NCBI RefSeq assembly: GCF_023349125.1
Contig: NZ_JAKIKT010000003.1
Span: forward strand, 186,001-250,000
Source of the DNA: Shewanella corallii
Lineage (GTDB): Bacteria; Pseudomonadota; Gammaproteobacteria; Enterobacterales; Shewanellaceae
Length of the DNA stretch: 64,000 nt
Direction of reading: 5' to 3'
The notes beneath the pieces were generated by a model, which saw only the letters and a list, made by a program, of their open reading frames with translations, did not search any database and was not told the origin of the DNA. Every line of letters begins with the position of its first letter. Within the stretch, counting starts at the first letter, position 1. This document shows, piece after piece, positions 38,660 to 48,072 of the stretch. The position numbers were made by a program, and so were the translations under genes.

Positions 38660-39345
38660 TCCCCAACGGCCGCCTTTATGGTTTGACCGATGAGGGGCTG
38701 GACGCAGTGGGCAACACCATGCTCACCACGGCGGCAAAAGCCGCCTTTCTGGCAATGCAACAAGCCTGCGGTAAAGAAGGAATAGCACTCACTATTTGTT
38801 CTGGCCATCGCAGCTTCGAGCGCCAACTTGCGATCTGGAACGGGAAAGCCAGTGGCCGCCGGCAATTGCTGGATAAATACTGCCAACTGGTGAACCCGAC
38901 AGACTATACAGAAGATGAGCTGGTGCAGTTAATCCTTATCTGGTCGGCCTTGCCGGGATGTTCCCGCCATCATTGGGGAACCGATATCGACGTGTTTGAT
39001 GCAGCCATGATTAACCAGTCTGAGCTGAATCTTGTCCCGGCAGAATACCTGGATGCGGGTCCCTGCCACCAGCTTTACCAGTGGCTGCTGGCAAATGCCG
39101 CAGACTATGGCTTCTATTTCCCCTTTCAGGCAGGTCTCAGCGGCGTCAGCCCGGAGCCCTGGCATTTAAGTTATTTTCCCGAGTCCACTGAGTATCTGGA
39201 CTCATTCAATATCGATACCCTGTCGTCGATATTGCAACACAGTGAGTTGGGATTGAAAGGATCCGTAATTTCCCAGCTTGAGAAACTCGTTAATGAGTTT
39301 GTCTACAAAGTGGCCCCAATTCCAGAGATGAGTTCCAAAGGATAG
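38617..39345 (+). CDS. M15-family D-alanyl-D-alanine carboxypeptidase
   Basis: 242 residues from ATG 38617 (GGAG eight bases upstream). Zinc and catalytic residues lie in [22 protein letters not shown] (the SxHxxGxAxD motif) and EPWHLSYFP. No signal peptide is evident, so it may act in the cytoplasm (VanX/VanY/LdcB relatives) or be exported in another way. Translational coupling to dapE fits a cell-wall role. Confidence 0.85.
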   Translation: MLLRKDSGKTAVPLIPNGRLYGLTDEGLDAVGNTMLTTAAKAAFLAMQQACGKEGIALTICSGHRSFERQLAIWNGKASGRRQLLDKYCQLVNPTDYTEDELVQLILIWSALPGCSRHHWGTDIDVFDAAMINQSELNLVPAEYLDAGPCHQLYQWLLANAADYGFYFPFQAGLSGVSPEPWHLSYFPESTEYLDSFNIDTLSSILQHSELGLKGSVISQLEKLVNEFVYKVAPIPEMSSKG

Positions 39346-39415
39346 ACCAGTCGCAGCAAAAACTGCTGCTAGACTCATCTTTGTGGAAAAAACCACTTTA
39401 CCTAAGTGAATTTCA

Positions 39416-40033
39416 ATGAAAATTTTGAAGCCTTTATTTGATAACAACAGGCTGTGGGCCGAGCGGATCCGTACCGAAAAACCTGACTTTTTCGAGCAAT
39501 TGGCCCAACAACAAACCCCCGAGTATCTTTGGATCGGTTGTTCCGACAGTCGGGTTCCCTCCAATCAAATTATTGACCTGATGCCCGGCGAAGTCTTTGT
39601 GCACCGTAATATCGCCAATATGGTGATCCATACGGATCTCAATTGCCTGTCTGTGATTCAGTACGCGGTCGAAGTACTGAAGGTCAAACATATCATGGTG
39701 GTAGGTCACTATGGATGTGGCGGAGTCAAAGCCGCTCTCAGTGATGGGCGTCTTGGTCTTATCGATAACTGGCTTGGGCACTTGCGTGATGTCTACCGGA
39801 CATATCGTGACGAGATAGACCAATTGGATGGCCAGACAAAGATTGACCGTATGTGCGAGCTCAATGTGATTGAGCAGGTACAGAATGTTATCAGCACCTC
39901 TATCGTTCAGGATGCCTGGCAAAGGGGACAGTCACTCTCGGTACATGGCTGGATCTACAGCATCGACAACGGGCTGCTTACCGATCTTGATGTCACCCGG
40001 GATGAAAACAGCGGGTCAGCCTCTAACGGCTGA
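39416..40033 (+). CDS. can: Beta-class carbonic anhydrase
   Basis: 205 residues. Zinc ligands Cys42, Asp44, His98 and Cys101 (CSDSR and HYGCGG) sit at the E. coli Can positions. It interconverts CO2 and bicarbonate in the cytoplasm. Single gene. Confidence 0.96.
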   Translation: MKILKPLFDNNRLWAERIRTEKPDFFEQLAQQQTPEYLWIGCSDSRVPSNQIIDLMPGEVFVHRNIANMVIHTDLNCLSVIQYAVEVLKVKHIMVVGHYGCGGVKAALSDGRLGLIDNWLGHLRDVYRTYRDEIDQLDGQTKIDRMCELNVIEQVQNVISTSIVQDAWQRGQSLSVHGWIYSIDNGLLTDLDVTRDENSGSASNG

Positions 40034-40224
40034 CAAGGCTGGTTTGCTGAATCTTAGCTGACGCTCCTCAAAAAACCTCACTATCTTGCTGCATATACAG
40101 GGCAAATATGAAAAAATTGCCCTGTCATCCCGCTTGCTCTACTTGCATGCCCTGAAGTTCAGGTTTAGGCTCTGGCACCAGTCTGACGCCGAGGTGGCGT
40201 CTCTTTTGACAAGAAGGTAACACC

Positions 40225-40962
40225 ATGAATGTAACCCTGTTAATTCCGGCGCGTTATGGCTCCAGCCGTTTTCCCGGAAAGCCACTGGCACCGATTAACG
40301 GTAAGCCAATGATCCAGCGCGTATACGAGCGCGCATCTCTGGCCGAAGGGTTGGACAATATTTATGTCGCCACTGATGATGAGCGTATCCGCGAGACCGT
40401 AGAAGGCTTCGGTGGCAAAGTGGTGATGACAGGCAGTGAAGCTGCTTCAGGTACTGACCGTCTGGAAGAAGCCGCCACAAATCTCGGCCTGCCGGACGAT
40501 GAACTGATCATCAACCTGCAGGGTGATCAGCCACTGATTGACCCTATCTGCATCGAGCAGTTAATCAACCTGTTCAAGCAACAGCCGGGACAGTTTGAGA
40601 TGGCCACTTTGGGCGTCGAGATCCTGCGGGATAACGAGCGCACCGACCCAAACAACGTCAAGCTGGTTTACGATAACGACCACTTTGCTATCTATTTCTC
40701 CCGTGCTTCTATTCCACACGGTCGTGACGTTGATGATTACCCAATGCACAAGCATTTGGGGATCTATGCTTACACCCGTCGCTTCCTGCACACATTTGCC
40801 AATTTACCGGTTGGCCGCCTGGAGTCTCTGGAGAAACTTGAGCAGCTGCGAGCTTTGGAAAATGGCTATAAAATCAAAGTAGCCATCGGCGCGTTTGACT
40901 CTCCTGAAGTCGACACGCCAGCCGATATCCGTAAGTGTGAGCAGAGACTTGCCGCCGACTAA
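40225..40962 (+). CDS. kdsB: 3-deoxy-manno-octulosonate cytidylyltransferase
   Basis: Activates Kdo as CMP-Kdo for lipopolysaccharide inner core. 245 residues; [15 protein letters not shown] nucleotide-binding motif and [10 protein letters not shown] metal site. AAGG seven bases before ATG. Followed 21 bases later by a DUF2897 gene on the same strand. Confidence 0.97.
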   Translation: MNVTLLIPARYGSSRFPGKPLAPINGKPMIQRVYERASLAEGLDNIYVATDDERIRETVEGFGGKVVMTGSEAASGTDRLEEAATNLGLPDDELIINLQGDQPLIDPICIEQLINLFKQQPGQFEMATLGVEILRDNERTDPNNVKLVYDNDHFAIYFSRASIPHGRDVDDYPMHKHLGIYAYTRRFLHTFANLPVGRLESLEKLEQLRALENGYKIKVAIGAFDSPEVDTPADIRKCEQRLAAD

Positions 40963-40983
40963 GCTGCGTTTTGAGGATTGATT

Positions 40984-41229
40984 ATGTCCGATTGGGAAAC
41001 CGTACTGCTGATCGTTCTTGTGGTTGGTATTATTGCCAGCAACCTGGTTGTGCTTAAACACACGACAAAGTTCAAAATGCATCAGTTTGGTAACCACAAA
41101 GACAAGTCAGTCACAACCAAAGACAAAAAGTCTGAGGACAAAGCAGAGCAGGATAAGCCAGAATCTGAAACCGATTCTTCCAAGTATCCCAAGTACAAAG
41201 AGTGGGATGACGATAAAGACGAATGGTAA
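40984..41229 (+). CDS. DUF2897 family small membrane protein
   Basis: 81 residues: one N-terminal membrane helix (VLLIVLVVGIIASNLVVL) and a highly charged Lys/Asp/Glu-rich tail ending EWDDDKDEW. ATG 40984 is six bases from GAGGA. Function unknown. Confidence 0.8.
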   Translation: MSDWETVLLIVLVVGIIASNLVVLKHTTKFKMHQFGNHKDKSVTTKDKKSEDKAEQDKPESETDSSKYPKYKEWDDDKDEW

Positions 41230-41233
41230 AAAC

Positions 41234-41266
41234 AACGCCAGTCAATATGACTGGCGTTTTTGTTTT
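41234..41266. terminator. Bidirectional intrinsic terminator
   Basis: AACGCCAGTCA / TGACTGGCGTT with a three-base loop followed by TTTGTTTT. It lies between the DUF2897 gene and the convergent RND pump gene. Confidence 0.9.
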
Positions 41267-41289
41267 CAGGTTTCAATTCATCATCAGTA

Positions 41290-44200
41290 TCAGTCGGCCA
41301 ATTCCCGCTCAAGACGCTTACTGACCTCATCCGGCGTTGTGGTGTATTTCGCCAGTACACTGTATGCCACAGGCACAACCAACAGGGTAAAGAGAGTCGC
41401 GACCACAATGCCGCTCAGCACCACGACACCTATCACAAAGCGGGTTTCAGAACCTGCCCCGAACGACAGTACCAGGGGAATGGCACCGGCCGCAGTGGTG
41501 ATACCTGTCATCAAAATTGGACGCAGTCGCTGCACTGAGGCATCAATCAGCGCCTTTTGAAATTCCAGCCCTTCATCTCTCAACTGGTTGGCAAACTCCA
41601 CAATCAAAATGCCGTTTTTGGCAGCAAGACCTACCAGCATAATGATGCCAATCTGACTGTAGATATTCAGGCTCTGGCCGGTGAAAAACAGCCCCAACAA
41701 AGCGCCAAGGGTAGCCAAAGGCACGGTCAGCATAATCACCAACGGATGGATATAACTTTCAAACTGTGCCGCTAACACCAGGAACACAATCCCCAACGCC
41801 AACATAAACACAAAGTACATGCTGTTGCCCGACTCCTGATAATCCAGCGACTGGCCTTTGTAACTCACCACCGCCTCAGCAGGCAGATGCTCGGCCACCA
41901 AACCATTAAGGTAATCCAACGCTTCACCCAGGCTGTAACCTTCCACCAGACTGGCCTCTATGGTAATCGCCCGCATTCTGTTATAGCGATTGAGATTAGA
42001 GGCATCGGCAAACTCCTCAACAGTCACCAGATTGGACAATGGAATCAATTCGCCACCCCGGTCGGAGCGCACATAAATATTGCTGAGATCGTTGGCGGTA
42101 TTCTGATATTCGCGGTTACCTTCAATTATCACATCATACTCTTCGCCATCCCGCATAAAGGTGGTGACCAGACGTGACCCCAACATTGACTCCAGCGTCC
42201 GACCGATATGGGCAATGGACACCCCCATATCTGAGGCTCTGTCGCGATCGATAACTACCCTCAGCTGAGGTTTGGTCTCTTTGTAGTCGTGATCAAGCCC
42301 AAGCAGATTAGGGTTTTCCTTGGCTTTCTCCAGCAGGATATCCCGCCATGCAGACAGTTCGTCATAGGTCGGGCCTCCCAACACAAATTGCACCGGCTTA
42401 CCCACACCCCGGCCAAAAGCCTGACGCATGATAGGGAACGCACGGATACCCGCCAGATCGGACAACCTCGCCCGGATATCTGCAGCTATCGCTCCGGCCG
42501 GACGGCGCTCAGACCAATCCTCCAGCACGATAATCGCCATACCGCCGGAGAAATCCGCCACAGTCCCCCAGCCTCTTGGAGCACGAACCAGCAAACGCTT
42601 AATTTCACCACTTTCCACCAATGGCATAAGGCGGGTTTCCACCTCATTCATGTACTCCTTAATGTACTCATAGCTGGCGCCCTGAGGCCCATTAACCATC
42701 AGGAAAATACCGCCTCTATCCTCCCGGGGGGCAAACTCCTGAGGCAACTCCTTCACCAGGAATACACTGGATGCCAGCGCTGCGACAGCAATCAGAGCCA
42801 CAATCACAGGAGTTTTAACCGCCTGACTTAACATACGCGCATAGGCTCGGGATAACGCATTCATCGCCCGGTCCACCTGACGCACCAACCAGGGATCATG
42901 GTCTGCACTTTTCAGTACCTTAGAGCACATCATAGGACTCAGCGTTAACGCCACAATGCTGGAGAAAATCACCGCGGCACTCATGGCGACAGCAAACTCT
43001 TTAAACAACTTACCCAGATCGCCCTCAAGGAAGGTGATCGGCATAAACACGGAAACCAGCACCAGTGTTGTCGCCACCACCGCAAAGGCTACCTGACGCG
43101 CCCCAAGGAAGGCCGCCTTCAGGGGCGTCTCACCCTGCTCTATACGTCTGTGAATATTCTCAAGCATCACGATGGCATCATCCACCACCATGCCGATAGC
43201 GAGGATCATCGCCAGCAAGGTGAGCAGGTTAATGGTATAGCCAAGCGCAAACAGTACGATAAAGGTAGAGATAAGCGAGACAGGTACCGCTAGTGCGGGG
43301 ATCAACATTGCCCGAACACTGCCCAGGAACAGGTAGATCACCACGATGACCAATATCATGGCGATAAAAAGTGTTTGGTAAACCTCTTTAATGGAAGCCT
43401 CAATAAACACAGAACTGTCGTAGGAGCGTTTAATCTCCATGCCAACGGGCAGGGTTTTATTCAGCTCATCCGCCAGTGCATTGGCCTGTCTGGCTACATC
43501 CAGTGTATTGGCAGTGGACTGTTTGGCGACGCCCAGTCCAATCATGGACTCGCCGTTGCCACGGAACATAATCCGCTCTTCTTCTGAACCAATCTCGACC
43601 CGGGCCACATCTTCCAACCTGACCAAATGACCATCGTTACCTTCGGCCAGCACCAGATCGGCAAAGTCATCACGGGTTTGGAACGAACGCTCGACCCGCA
43701 CAGAGAAGTGACGTTCAGCAGACTCAATGGAACCTGCCGGGAGCTCAACGTTCTGGGACCTCAGCGCACTTTCCACATCTGAGACTGTCAGGCCATGAGC
43801 TGCAAGGCGTTGTCTGTCCAGCCACACTCGCATGGCATAAACCTTACCGCCGCCCACACGTATGGTGGACACACCATCCAATGCAGAGAACCTGTCGACC
43901 AGGTAACGGCGAGCGTAATCAGTCAGCTCGAGTGTATTGAGGCGATCCGACACCAGGTTGAGCCACATAATCACTTCATCGCTGGAGTTGGCTTTTTCAA
44001 CCTCTGGTGGGTCAGCTTCTTCAGGGAGGTTATCCAGCAGGCCCGAGATACGGTCACGCACATCATTGGCGGCGGACTCAATATCCCTTCCTACATCAAA
44101 CTCCAGAGTGACACTGGAGCGCCCATCCCGACTGGTAGAGCTGATGTGGCGAATACCTTCAACACCGCTGACCCTGTCTTCCACCAACTGGGTAATACGG

Positions 44201-44382
44201 CTTTCCACCACTGAAGCACTCGCGCCCCGGTAGTTGGTGTCAATAGACACCACAGGTGGATCGATATCCGGGTACTCCCGCAAAGGCAATTTGCCAAAAG
44301 AGACCAGACCAAGAATGACCAGCAGCAAGCTGATCACAGACGCCAGAACCGGACGTTTGACCGATATATCTGTCAGTACCAT
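41290..44382 (-). CDS. RND-family efflux transporter, inner membrane subunit
   Basis: 1030 residues with the 12-helix, two-large-loop RND layout. The proton-relay aspartates are in GMVVDDAIVMLENIHR (TM4) and the TM10 lysine is in VGLAAKNGILIVEF. It belongs to the hydrophobe/amphiphile exporter branch (AcrB/MexF-like). The start overlaps the adaptor stop, so the two genes are one operon. No outer-membrane TolC-like gene is adjacent. The substrate is unknown. Confidence 0.93.
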   Translation of the reverse strand: MVLTDISVKRPVLASVISLLLVILGLVSFGKLPLREYPDIDPPVVSIDTNYRGASASVVESRITQLVEDRVSGVEGIRHISSTSRDGRSSVTLEFDVGRDIESAANDVRDRISGLLDNLPEEADPPEVEKANSSDEVIMWLNLVSDRLNTLELTDYARRYLVDRFSALDGVSTIRVGGGKVYAMRVWLDRQRLAAHGLTVSDVESALRSQNVELPAGSIESAERHFSVRVERSFQTRDDFADLVLAEGNDGHLVRLEDVARVEIGSEEERIMFRGNGESMIGLGVAKQSTANTLDVARQANALADELNKTLPVGMEIKRSYDSSVFIEASIKEVYQTLFIAMILVIVVIYLFLGSVRAMLIPALAVPVSLISTFIVLFALGYTINLLTLLAMILAIGMVVDDAIVMLENIHRRIEQGETPLKAAFLGARQVAFAVVATTLVLVSVFMPITFLEGDLGKLFKEFAVAMSAAVIFSSIVALTLSPMMCSKVLKSADHDPWLVRQVDRAMNALSRAYARMLSQAVKTPVIVALIAVAALASSVFLVKELPQEFAPREDRGGIFLMVNGPQGASYEYIKEYMNEVETRLMPLVESGEIKRLLVRAPRGWGTVADFSGGMAIIVLEDWSERRPAGAIAADIRARLSDLAGIRAFPIMRQAFGRGVGKPVQFVLGGPTYDELSAWRDILLEKAKENPNLLGLDHDYKETKPQLRVVIDRDRASDMGVSIAHIGRTLESMLGSRLVTTFMRDGEEYDVIIEGNREYQNTANDLSNIYVRSDRGGELIPLSNLVTVEEFADASNLNRYNRMRAITIEASLVEGYSLGEALDYLNGLVAEHLPAEAVVSYKGQSLDYQESGNSMYFVFMLALGIVFLVLAAQFESYIHPLVIMLTVPLATLGALLGLFFTGQSLNIYSQIGIIMLVGLAAKNGILIVEFANQLRDEGLEFQKALIDASVQRLRPILMTGITTAAGAIPLVLSFGAGSETRFVIGVVVLSGIVVATLFTLLVVPVAYSVLAKYTTTPDEVSKRLERELAD

Positions 44383-45461
44383 CAGCCGCGCTCCGTGTCC
44401 GTCTTATCCTTAAAGGTAAAACGCTCGCCCTGTTCAGTGGTTACTTCACTGCCGGGGCGAACTTTCATAATGCCGCGGATAACCACAGACTCACCAGGAG
44501 TCAGGCCTTCTGTGATTTCCACCCAACCGCGCTCACGGGAGCCAATAGTGACCTGGCGGCGTTCAATTTTACCTTCTACTACCAGATACAAATAATGTCG
44601 GTCACTGATTGGGATAATGGCAGACTCCGGTACCATCAGCGCTTCCCGGGTGTCACGAATAAGCTTTACCTGCATCAGCATCCCCGGCAGCAGCTTTAGT
44701 TCAGGGTTGGCGATCTGAGCCCGCACTGTGACTGCCCGTGTGGCAGGATCTACCCGACTATCGATGCTGCTGACGGTACCGACAAACACTTCATCAGGAT
44801 AAGCTGTGCTGAGAGCCTCCACTGACTTGCCCGGTTTCATCTGAGCGATAAAGCGCTCAGGCACGGTAAAATCCAGCTTAACAACTGAGATATCATCCAG
44901 AGTCGTGATCAGGGTACCCGGGGTAACCAGGCCGCCAATGCTGACCTGACGCAGCCCAAGGCGACCAGCAAAAGGCGCGGCAATACGACGGTCAGTCAAT
45001 GACGATTGTGCAGCTTCCAGCTCTGCTCTGGCGGTATCCAGCTGCGACTGAAGTCGGTCCCGTTCCAATTCTGCAACGGTTTTATTGCTGACCAGAGAAC
45101 GAATACGGGCAAGCTCTCGCATTTGCTCTTCAAGCTTCACCTTTGCGGCCTTAACTCTGGCCTGCTGCTCAACATCCTGAAGTTGCACCAGCAGGCTGCC
45201 CTGCTCCACCAGATTGCCATCATCAAAATGAATTTCGGTGACCACATCAGTCACTTTTGGAGTAATAGATACAGCTTCATTGGCCTTAAGCGTGCCCAGC
45301 GCTTCAACTTCATCGCGAACCTGAGCCATCGCTGCTTCTGTCACGACCACTTTAACTGGGCCACGGGGTCCACTGCGCCCATTGGACTCTTGTTTAGGCC
45401 AATAAAAATAGCCTGCCGCACCGATCCCCAGAACCAGCACACCAATTATTATTTTTTTCAT
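44382..45461 (-). CDS. RND efflux periplasmic adaptor
   Basis: 359 residues from ATG 45461. N-terminal membrane anchor (IIIGVLVLGIGAAGYFYW), no lipobox cysteine; lipoyl halves, a helical hairpin (LEEQMRELARIRSLV...LDTARAELEAAQSSL) and a beta-barrel domain, as in MexC/AcrA-like adaptors. The open frame runs 21 codons further 5' but without a good start. Upstream of and overlapping the pump gene. Confidence 0.92.
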   Translation of the reverse strand: MKKIIIGVLVLGIGAAGYFYWPKQESNGRSGPRGPVKVVVTEAAMAQVRDEVEALGTLKANEAVSITPKVTDVVTEIHFDDGNLVEQGSLLVQLQDVEQQARVKAAKVKLEEQMRELARIRSLVSNKTVAELERDRLQSQLDTARAELEAAQSSLTDRRIAAPFAGRLGLRQVSIGGLVTPGTLITTLDDISVVKLDFTVPERFIAQMKPGKSVEALSTAYPDEVFVGTVSSIDSRVDPATRAVTVRAQIANPELKLLPGMLMQVKLIRDTREALMVPESAIIPISDRHYLYLVVEGKIERRQVTIGSRERGWVEITEGLTPGESVVIRGIMKVRPGSEVTTEQGERFTFKDKTDTERG

Positions 45462-45646
45462 TACTTCATCTATCCTGCTGAAATCTTTGGCCAGTTTACA
45501 TTTAGGCAAAGTCACATCAAGCAACTTTACCTTTGGTTACATAATTACTCATTTAAACCGCTGTAAGTTCAATAAAAATCGATGCTGCAAGGAAGGATTT
45601 GTAACTGCAGGTTTCTGAAAAATTGTGTGGAGAGGCGGATACAAAT

Positions 45647-45668
45647 ATGCCCTCTGAAAAGAGGGCAT
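45647..45668 (-). terminator. Intrinsic terminator of rmf
   Basis: ATGCCCTC / GAGGGCAT with a six-base loop, followed by ATTTGT on the minus strand, 29 bases after the rmf stop. Confidence 0.7.
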
Positions 45669-45697
45669 TTTGCTTATGCTTGACGCTGAATTAACTG

Positions 45698-45874
45698 TTA
45701 CTTGGTAAATGTCCCATTAAGTCGACCTTCTACGCCTTCCCGCCAACCTCCAAGCCATTGCGACCTGGAGTCCAGATTGGAATATGGACAATTGTCCTTG
45801 GAGCGACCACCCACTCCAGCCTGGAAACCTTTGGAAAAAGCCCTGTCTAGCCGATCTCGTTTTTGTCTTTTCAT
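45698..45874 (-). CDS. rmf: Ribosome modulation factor
   Basis: 58 residues starting MKRQKRDRLDRA and containing GRSKDNCPY and SQWLGGWREG, close to E. coli RMF. It dimerises 70S ribosomes into inactive 100S particles in stationary phase. The open frame extends 18 codons upstream, but ATG 45874 gives the family N terminus and has GAGG eight bases before it. Confidence 0.96.
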   Translation of the reverse strand: MKRQKRDRLDRAFSKGFQAGVGGRSKDNCPYSNLDSRSQWLGGWREGVEGRLNGTFTK

Positions 45875-46016
45875 GTAAGCATCCTCTGTTCTACACAAAA
45901 GGGAAGCGGAAAAAATATCCAACTCCACTGTTAGGAATAGAACGTTTTGGAACCAAGATCAATGATCAAAACCGGGTATTTTAGCGTTCAAATATTAAGC
46001 TATTGAGAACATGGTG

Positions 46017-46046
46017 AAAAAAAATCGGAGCCTGGGCTCCGATTTT
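46017..46046 (-). terminator. Intrinsic terminator of the DUF3466 gene
   Basis: AAAATCGGAGCC / GGCTCCGATTTT with a short loop; on the minus strand it is followed by a run of eight or more T. Confidence 0.88.
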
Positions 46047-46095
46047 CGTTTAAATATCATTTCAGCCTTAAAACACTGAAAATGTTAATATTTTG

Positions 46096-48045
46096 TTAAC
46101 CGATGATTTTGCGTCGTACCCAAAGCAGCGGCAGCAGCATCAGCCAACCCAGGCCAGCAGCGCCCTTACGCTCGTATGGTGCGTCATCGTCGTCAGGAGC
46201 AATATAGGTACAAATGTCCTCTTTGGTGCCCCCTGCAATCTTTTCCAGAACCACAGCACGTGGAAGGAAAGAGGTCAAAGGCTGACCGTTGGCATTAAGC
46301 TCAAATACCGCATCTTCGACACTGGTCACAGGTTCACCATCTTTATCAACCAGATTACCCTGGCTATCTACTTTATAAAGAGGCTTACGCACAAATGCAG
46401 TACCAACAATGTAATTACCGTCGTCGGATACTGTATCAGCATCAACAATTAGAATTTCGGTCTTATAGCTTAGCTCCAAACCTGAGCCATCAGTGACCTT
46501 CACTTCGTGCGGCTTCCAGCTGCCATTGCCATCAGGCTCAAGACCTTTTGACTCACAAGTCAGTACTTTGTTCAGATCTACCAGTTCCTGAACAGAAGAG
46601 TCATACAGGAAACCGGCTTTGGGTCTTGAAGTCTCTTTGTCGTGGGTAATCTCAATAGAACCTACGACCTGCCCTTGGTCGTTAATGTCTCTTGGTCTGC
46701 TGCTGAGATCAGAGATAGTTCCATAGAAATCCAGTGGTGTGAAAATGCTGCCACCAGCGTTTATGTCATAGGTGAAGAACTTGGTACGAAGATAGCCTTC
46801 GATATATCTGTCATAAGTACCAATCAGCAGGCCTGAATCATTCACATCATAAGCGATGGTGTTGTAGTGCTCGCGGTCAGGGAACGGAACAGGGTTAAAC
46901 GCATACTCCTCTGTTCCGGCATCATTAGCTTCTTTTTTCCAATAACCCGCATCCAGCCTTCTGTCGTCGGTATCACCGTCACGGTACGTATCAGAACGCC
47001 CTGCAACAACACCATTACCACTAATCCCAAGCCCCTGAGCAGTAAACACTGTCTCAGAATCTTCTGCTGGCGTCAGACCAAGCGGCAAAATCAATGGCTG
47101 AGGTTCAGCATCACTCAAGTCCCAAATCGCAGCCCTGGTTTGATACTGAATATTGCGAATGCCGTTGGTCGCAGATGGGTACTGGTTGACCTGAACACAA
47201 ACATCAACTGGCAAAGTTGCGTCATCACCGAAACAGGCATCAATTCGCTCTGCCCCGAATTGTGATATTTCGGTACTCGCATAACCGGCGACCAAGTTGG
47301 AACTGTTTACAGCAGCTGCTACCGACCAACCACCAATATTAACCGTCTGGGCCGCACCATCCTCAGGATCATAGGTGTAGGTCATTGATGATGCTAAAGG
47401 TGGCAAAGAAACCTCGGCTTCTTCCCCTTTTTTGGCAATCCCCCGCATCTCAAAATCACGAACATAAAACTCAGTTTGCTCTGATTCATTATCCGGATTG
47501 TCAATTACCTGTTGAGGGCCAGATACTCCGCCAACCTTAAAGCCTACAGAGTTTGCGCCATAATAAAGTGCATCAATACGGCTAACATTCTCTGTGTCAT
47601 CCGGTGGTGTCGAACCACCAAGCGCCTCAAAATCAGGAAGCCATGGGGTTGGCGTAGAGTTTTGTTCAGCTATAAATGCGAAGTTGTTCGCTACGATGGG
47701 ATCATTAACTGAATAGGTAATCTGCTCTTCGGGAGCAATGCCGTCTTCGATATCAATGAGGTCGTCATCAACATCTTCATCGCGCAATCTCTTCTTACCC
47801 CGCGCAACCCCTACCATCACGGGTGTACCATTTTCAAAGGTCAGCCCCATGCCGTATGAGCGTTGAGTGTTTTTGAGAACATCAATATCTGGGAAAGGAG
47901 TACCATCCACATCAGTTCCTTCACTGATGTTCACTACTCTAAATGGTGTCTCAGCTAACGTCTGAGCATAAGCCGGCAGGGTACCGAGGGCCCCGACAAC
48001 ACTGAGTGCAACCAGTGACAGGGTCTTGTCCAAAGATAACTTCAT
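46096..48045 (-). CDS. DUF3466 secreted protein with GlyGly-CTERM tail
   Basis: 649 residues. Signal peptide (LSLVALSVVGALGTLPAYAQ), then repeated blocks of the HAF type (for example ISGNGVVAGRSD, DINDQGQVVGSI, VSDDGNYIVGTAF) as in DUF3466 proteins of Shewanella and Alteromonas. The C terminus is an acidic stretch (PDDDDAPYERKG), a small-residue motif AAGLGWL, a hydrophobic segment and VRRK: a GlyGly-CTERM sorting signal. The protein is probably secreted by type II secretion and processed by the rhombosortase at 3015-3611. Its function is unknown. Confidence 0.9.
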   Translation of the reverse strand: MKLSLDKTLSLVALSVVGALGTLPAYAQTLAETPFRVVNISEGTDVDGTPFPDIDVLKNTQRSYGMGLTFENGTPVMVGVARGKKRLRDEDVDDDLIDIEDGIAPEEQITYSVNDPIVANNFAFIAEQNSTPTPWLPDFEALGGSTPPDDTENVSRIDALYYGANSVGFKVGGVSGPQQVIDNPDNESEQTEFYVRDFEMRGIAKKGEEAEVSLPPLASSMTYTYDPEDGAAQTVNIGGWSVAAAVNSSNLVAGYASTEISQFGAERIDACFGDDATLPVDVCVQVNQYPSATNGIRNIQYQTRAAIWDLSDAEPQPLILPLGLTPAEDSETVFTAQGLGISGNGVVAGRSDTYRDGDTDDRRLDAGYWKKEANDAGTEEYAFNPVPFPDREHYNTIAYDVNDSGLLIGTYDRYIEGYLRTKFFTYDINAGGSIFTPLDFYGTISDLSSRPRDINDQGQVVGSIEITHDKETSRPKAGFLYDSSVQELVDLNKVLTCESKGLEPDGNGSWKPHEVKVTDGSGLELSYKTEILIVDADTVSDDGNYIVGTAFVRKPLYKVDSQGNLVDKDGEPVTSVEDAVFELNANGQPLTSFLPRAVVLEKIAGGTKEDICTYIAPDDDDAPYERKGAAGLGWLMLLPLLWVRRKIIG

Positions 48046-48072
48046 TCAGATTTCCTATTTATTATTCTGTGC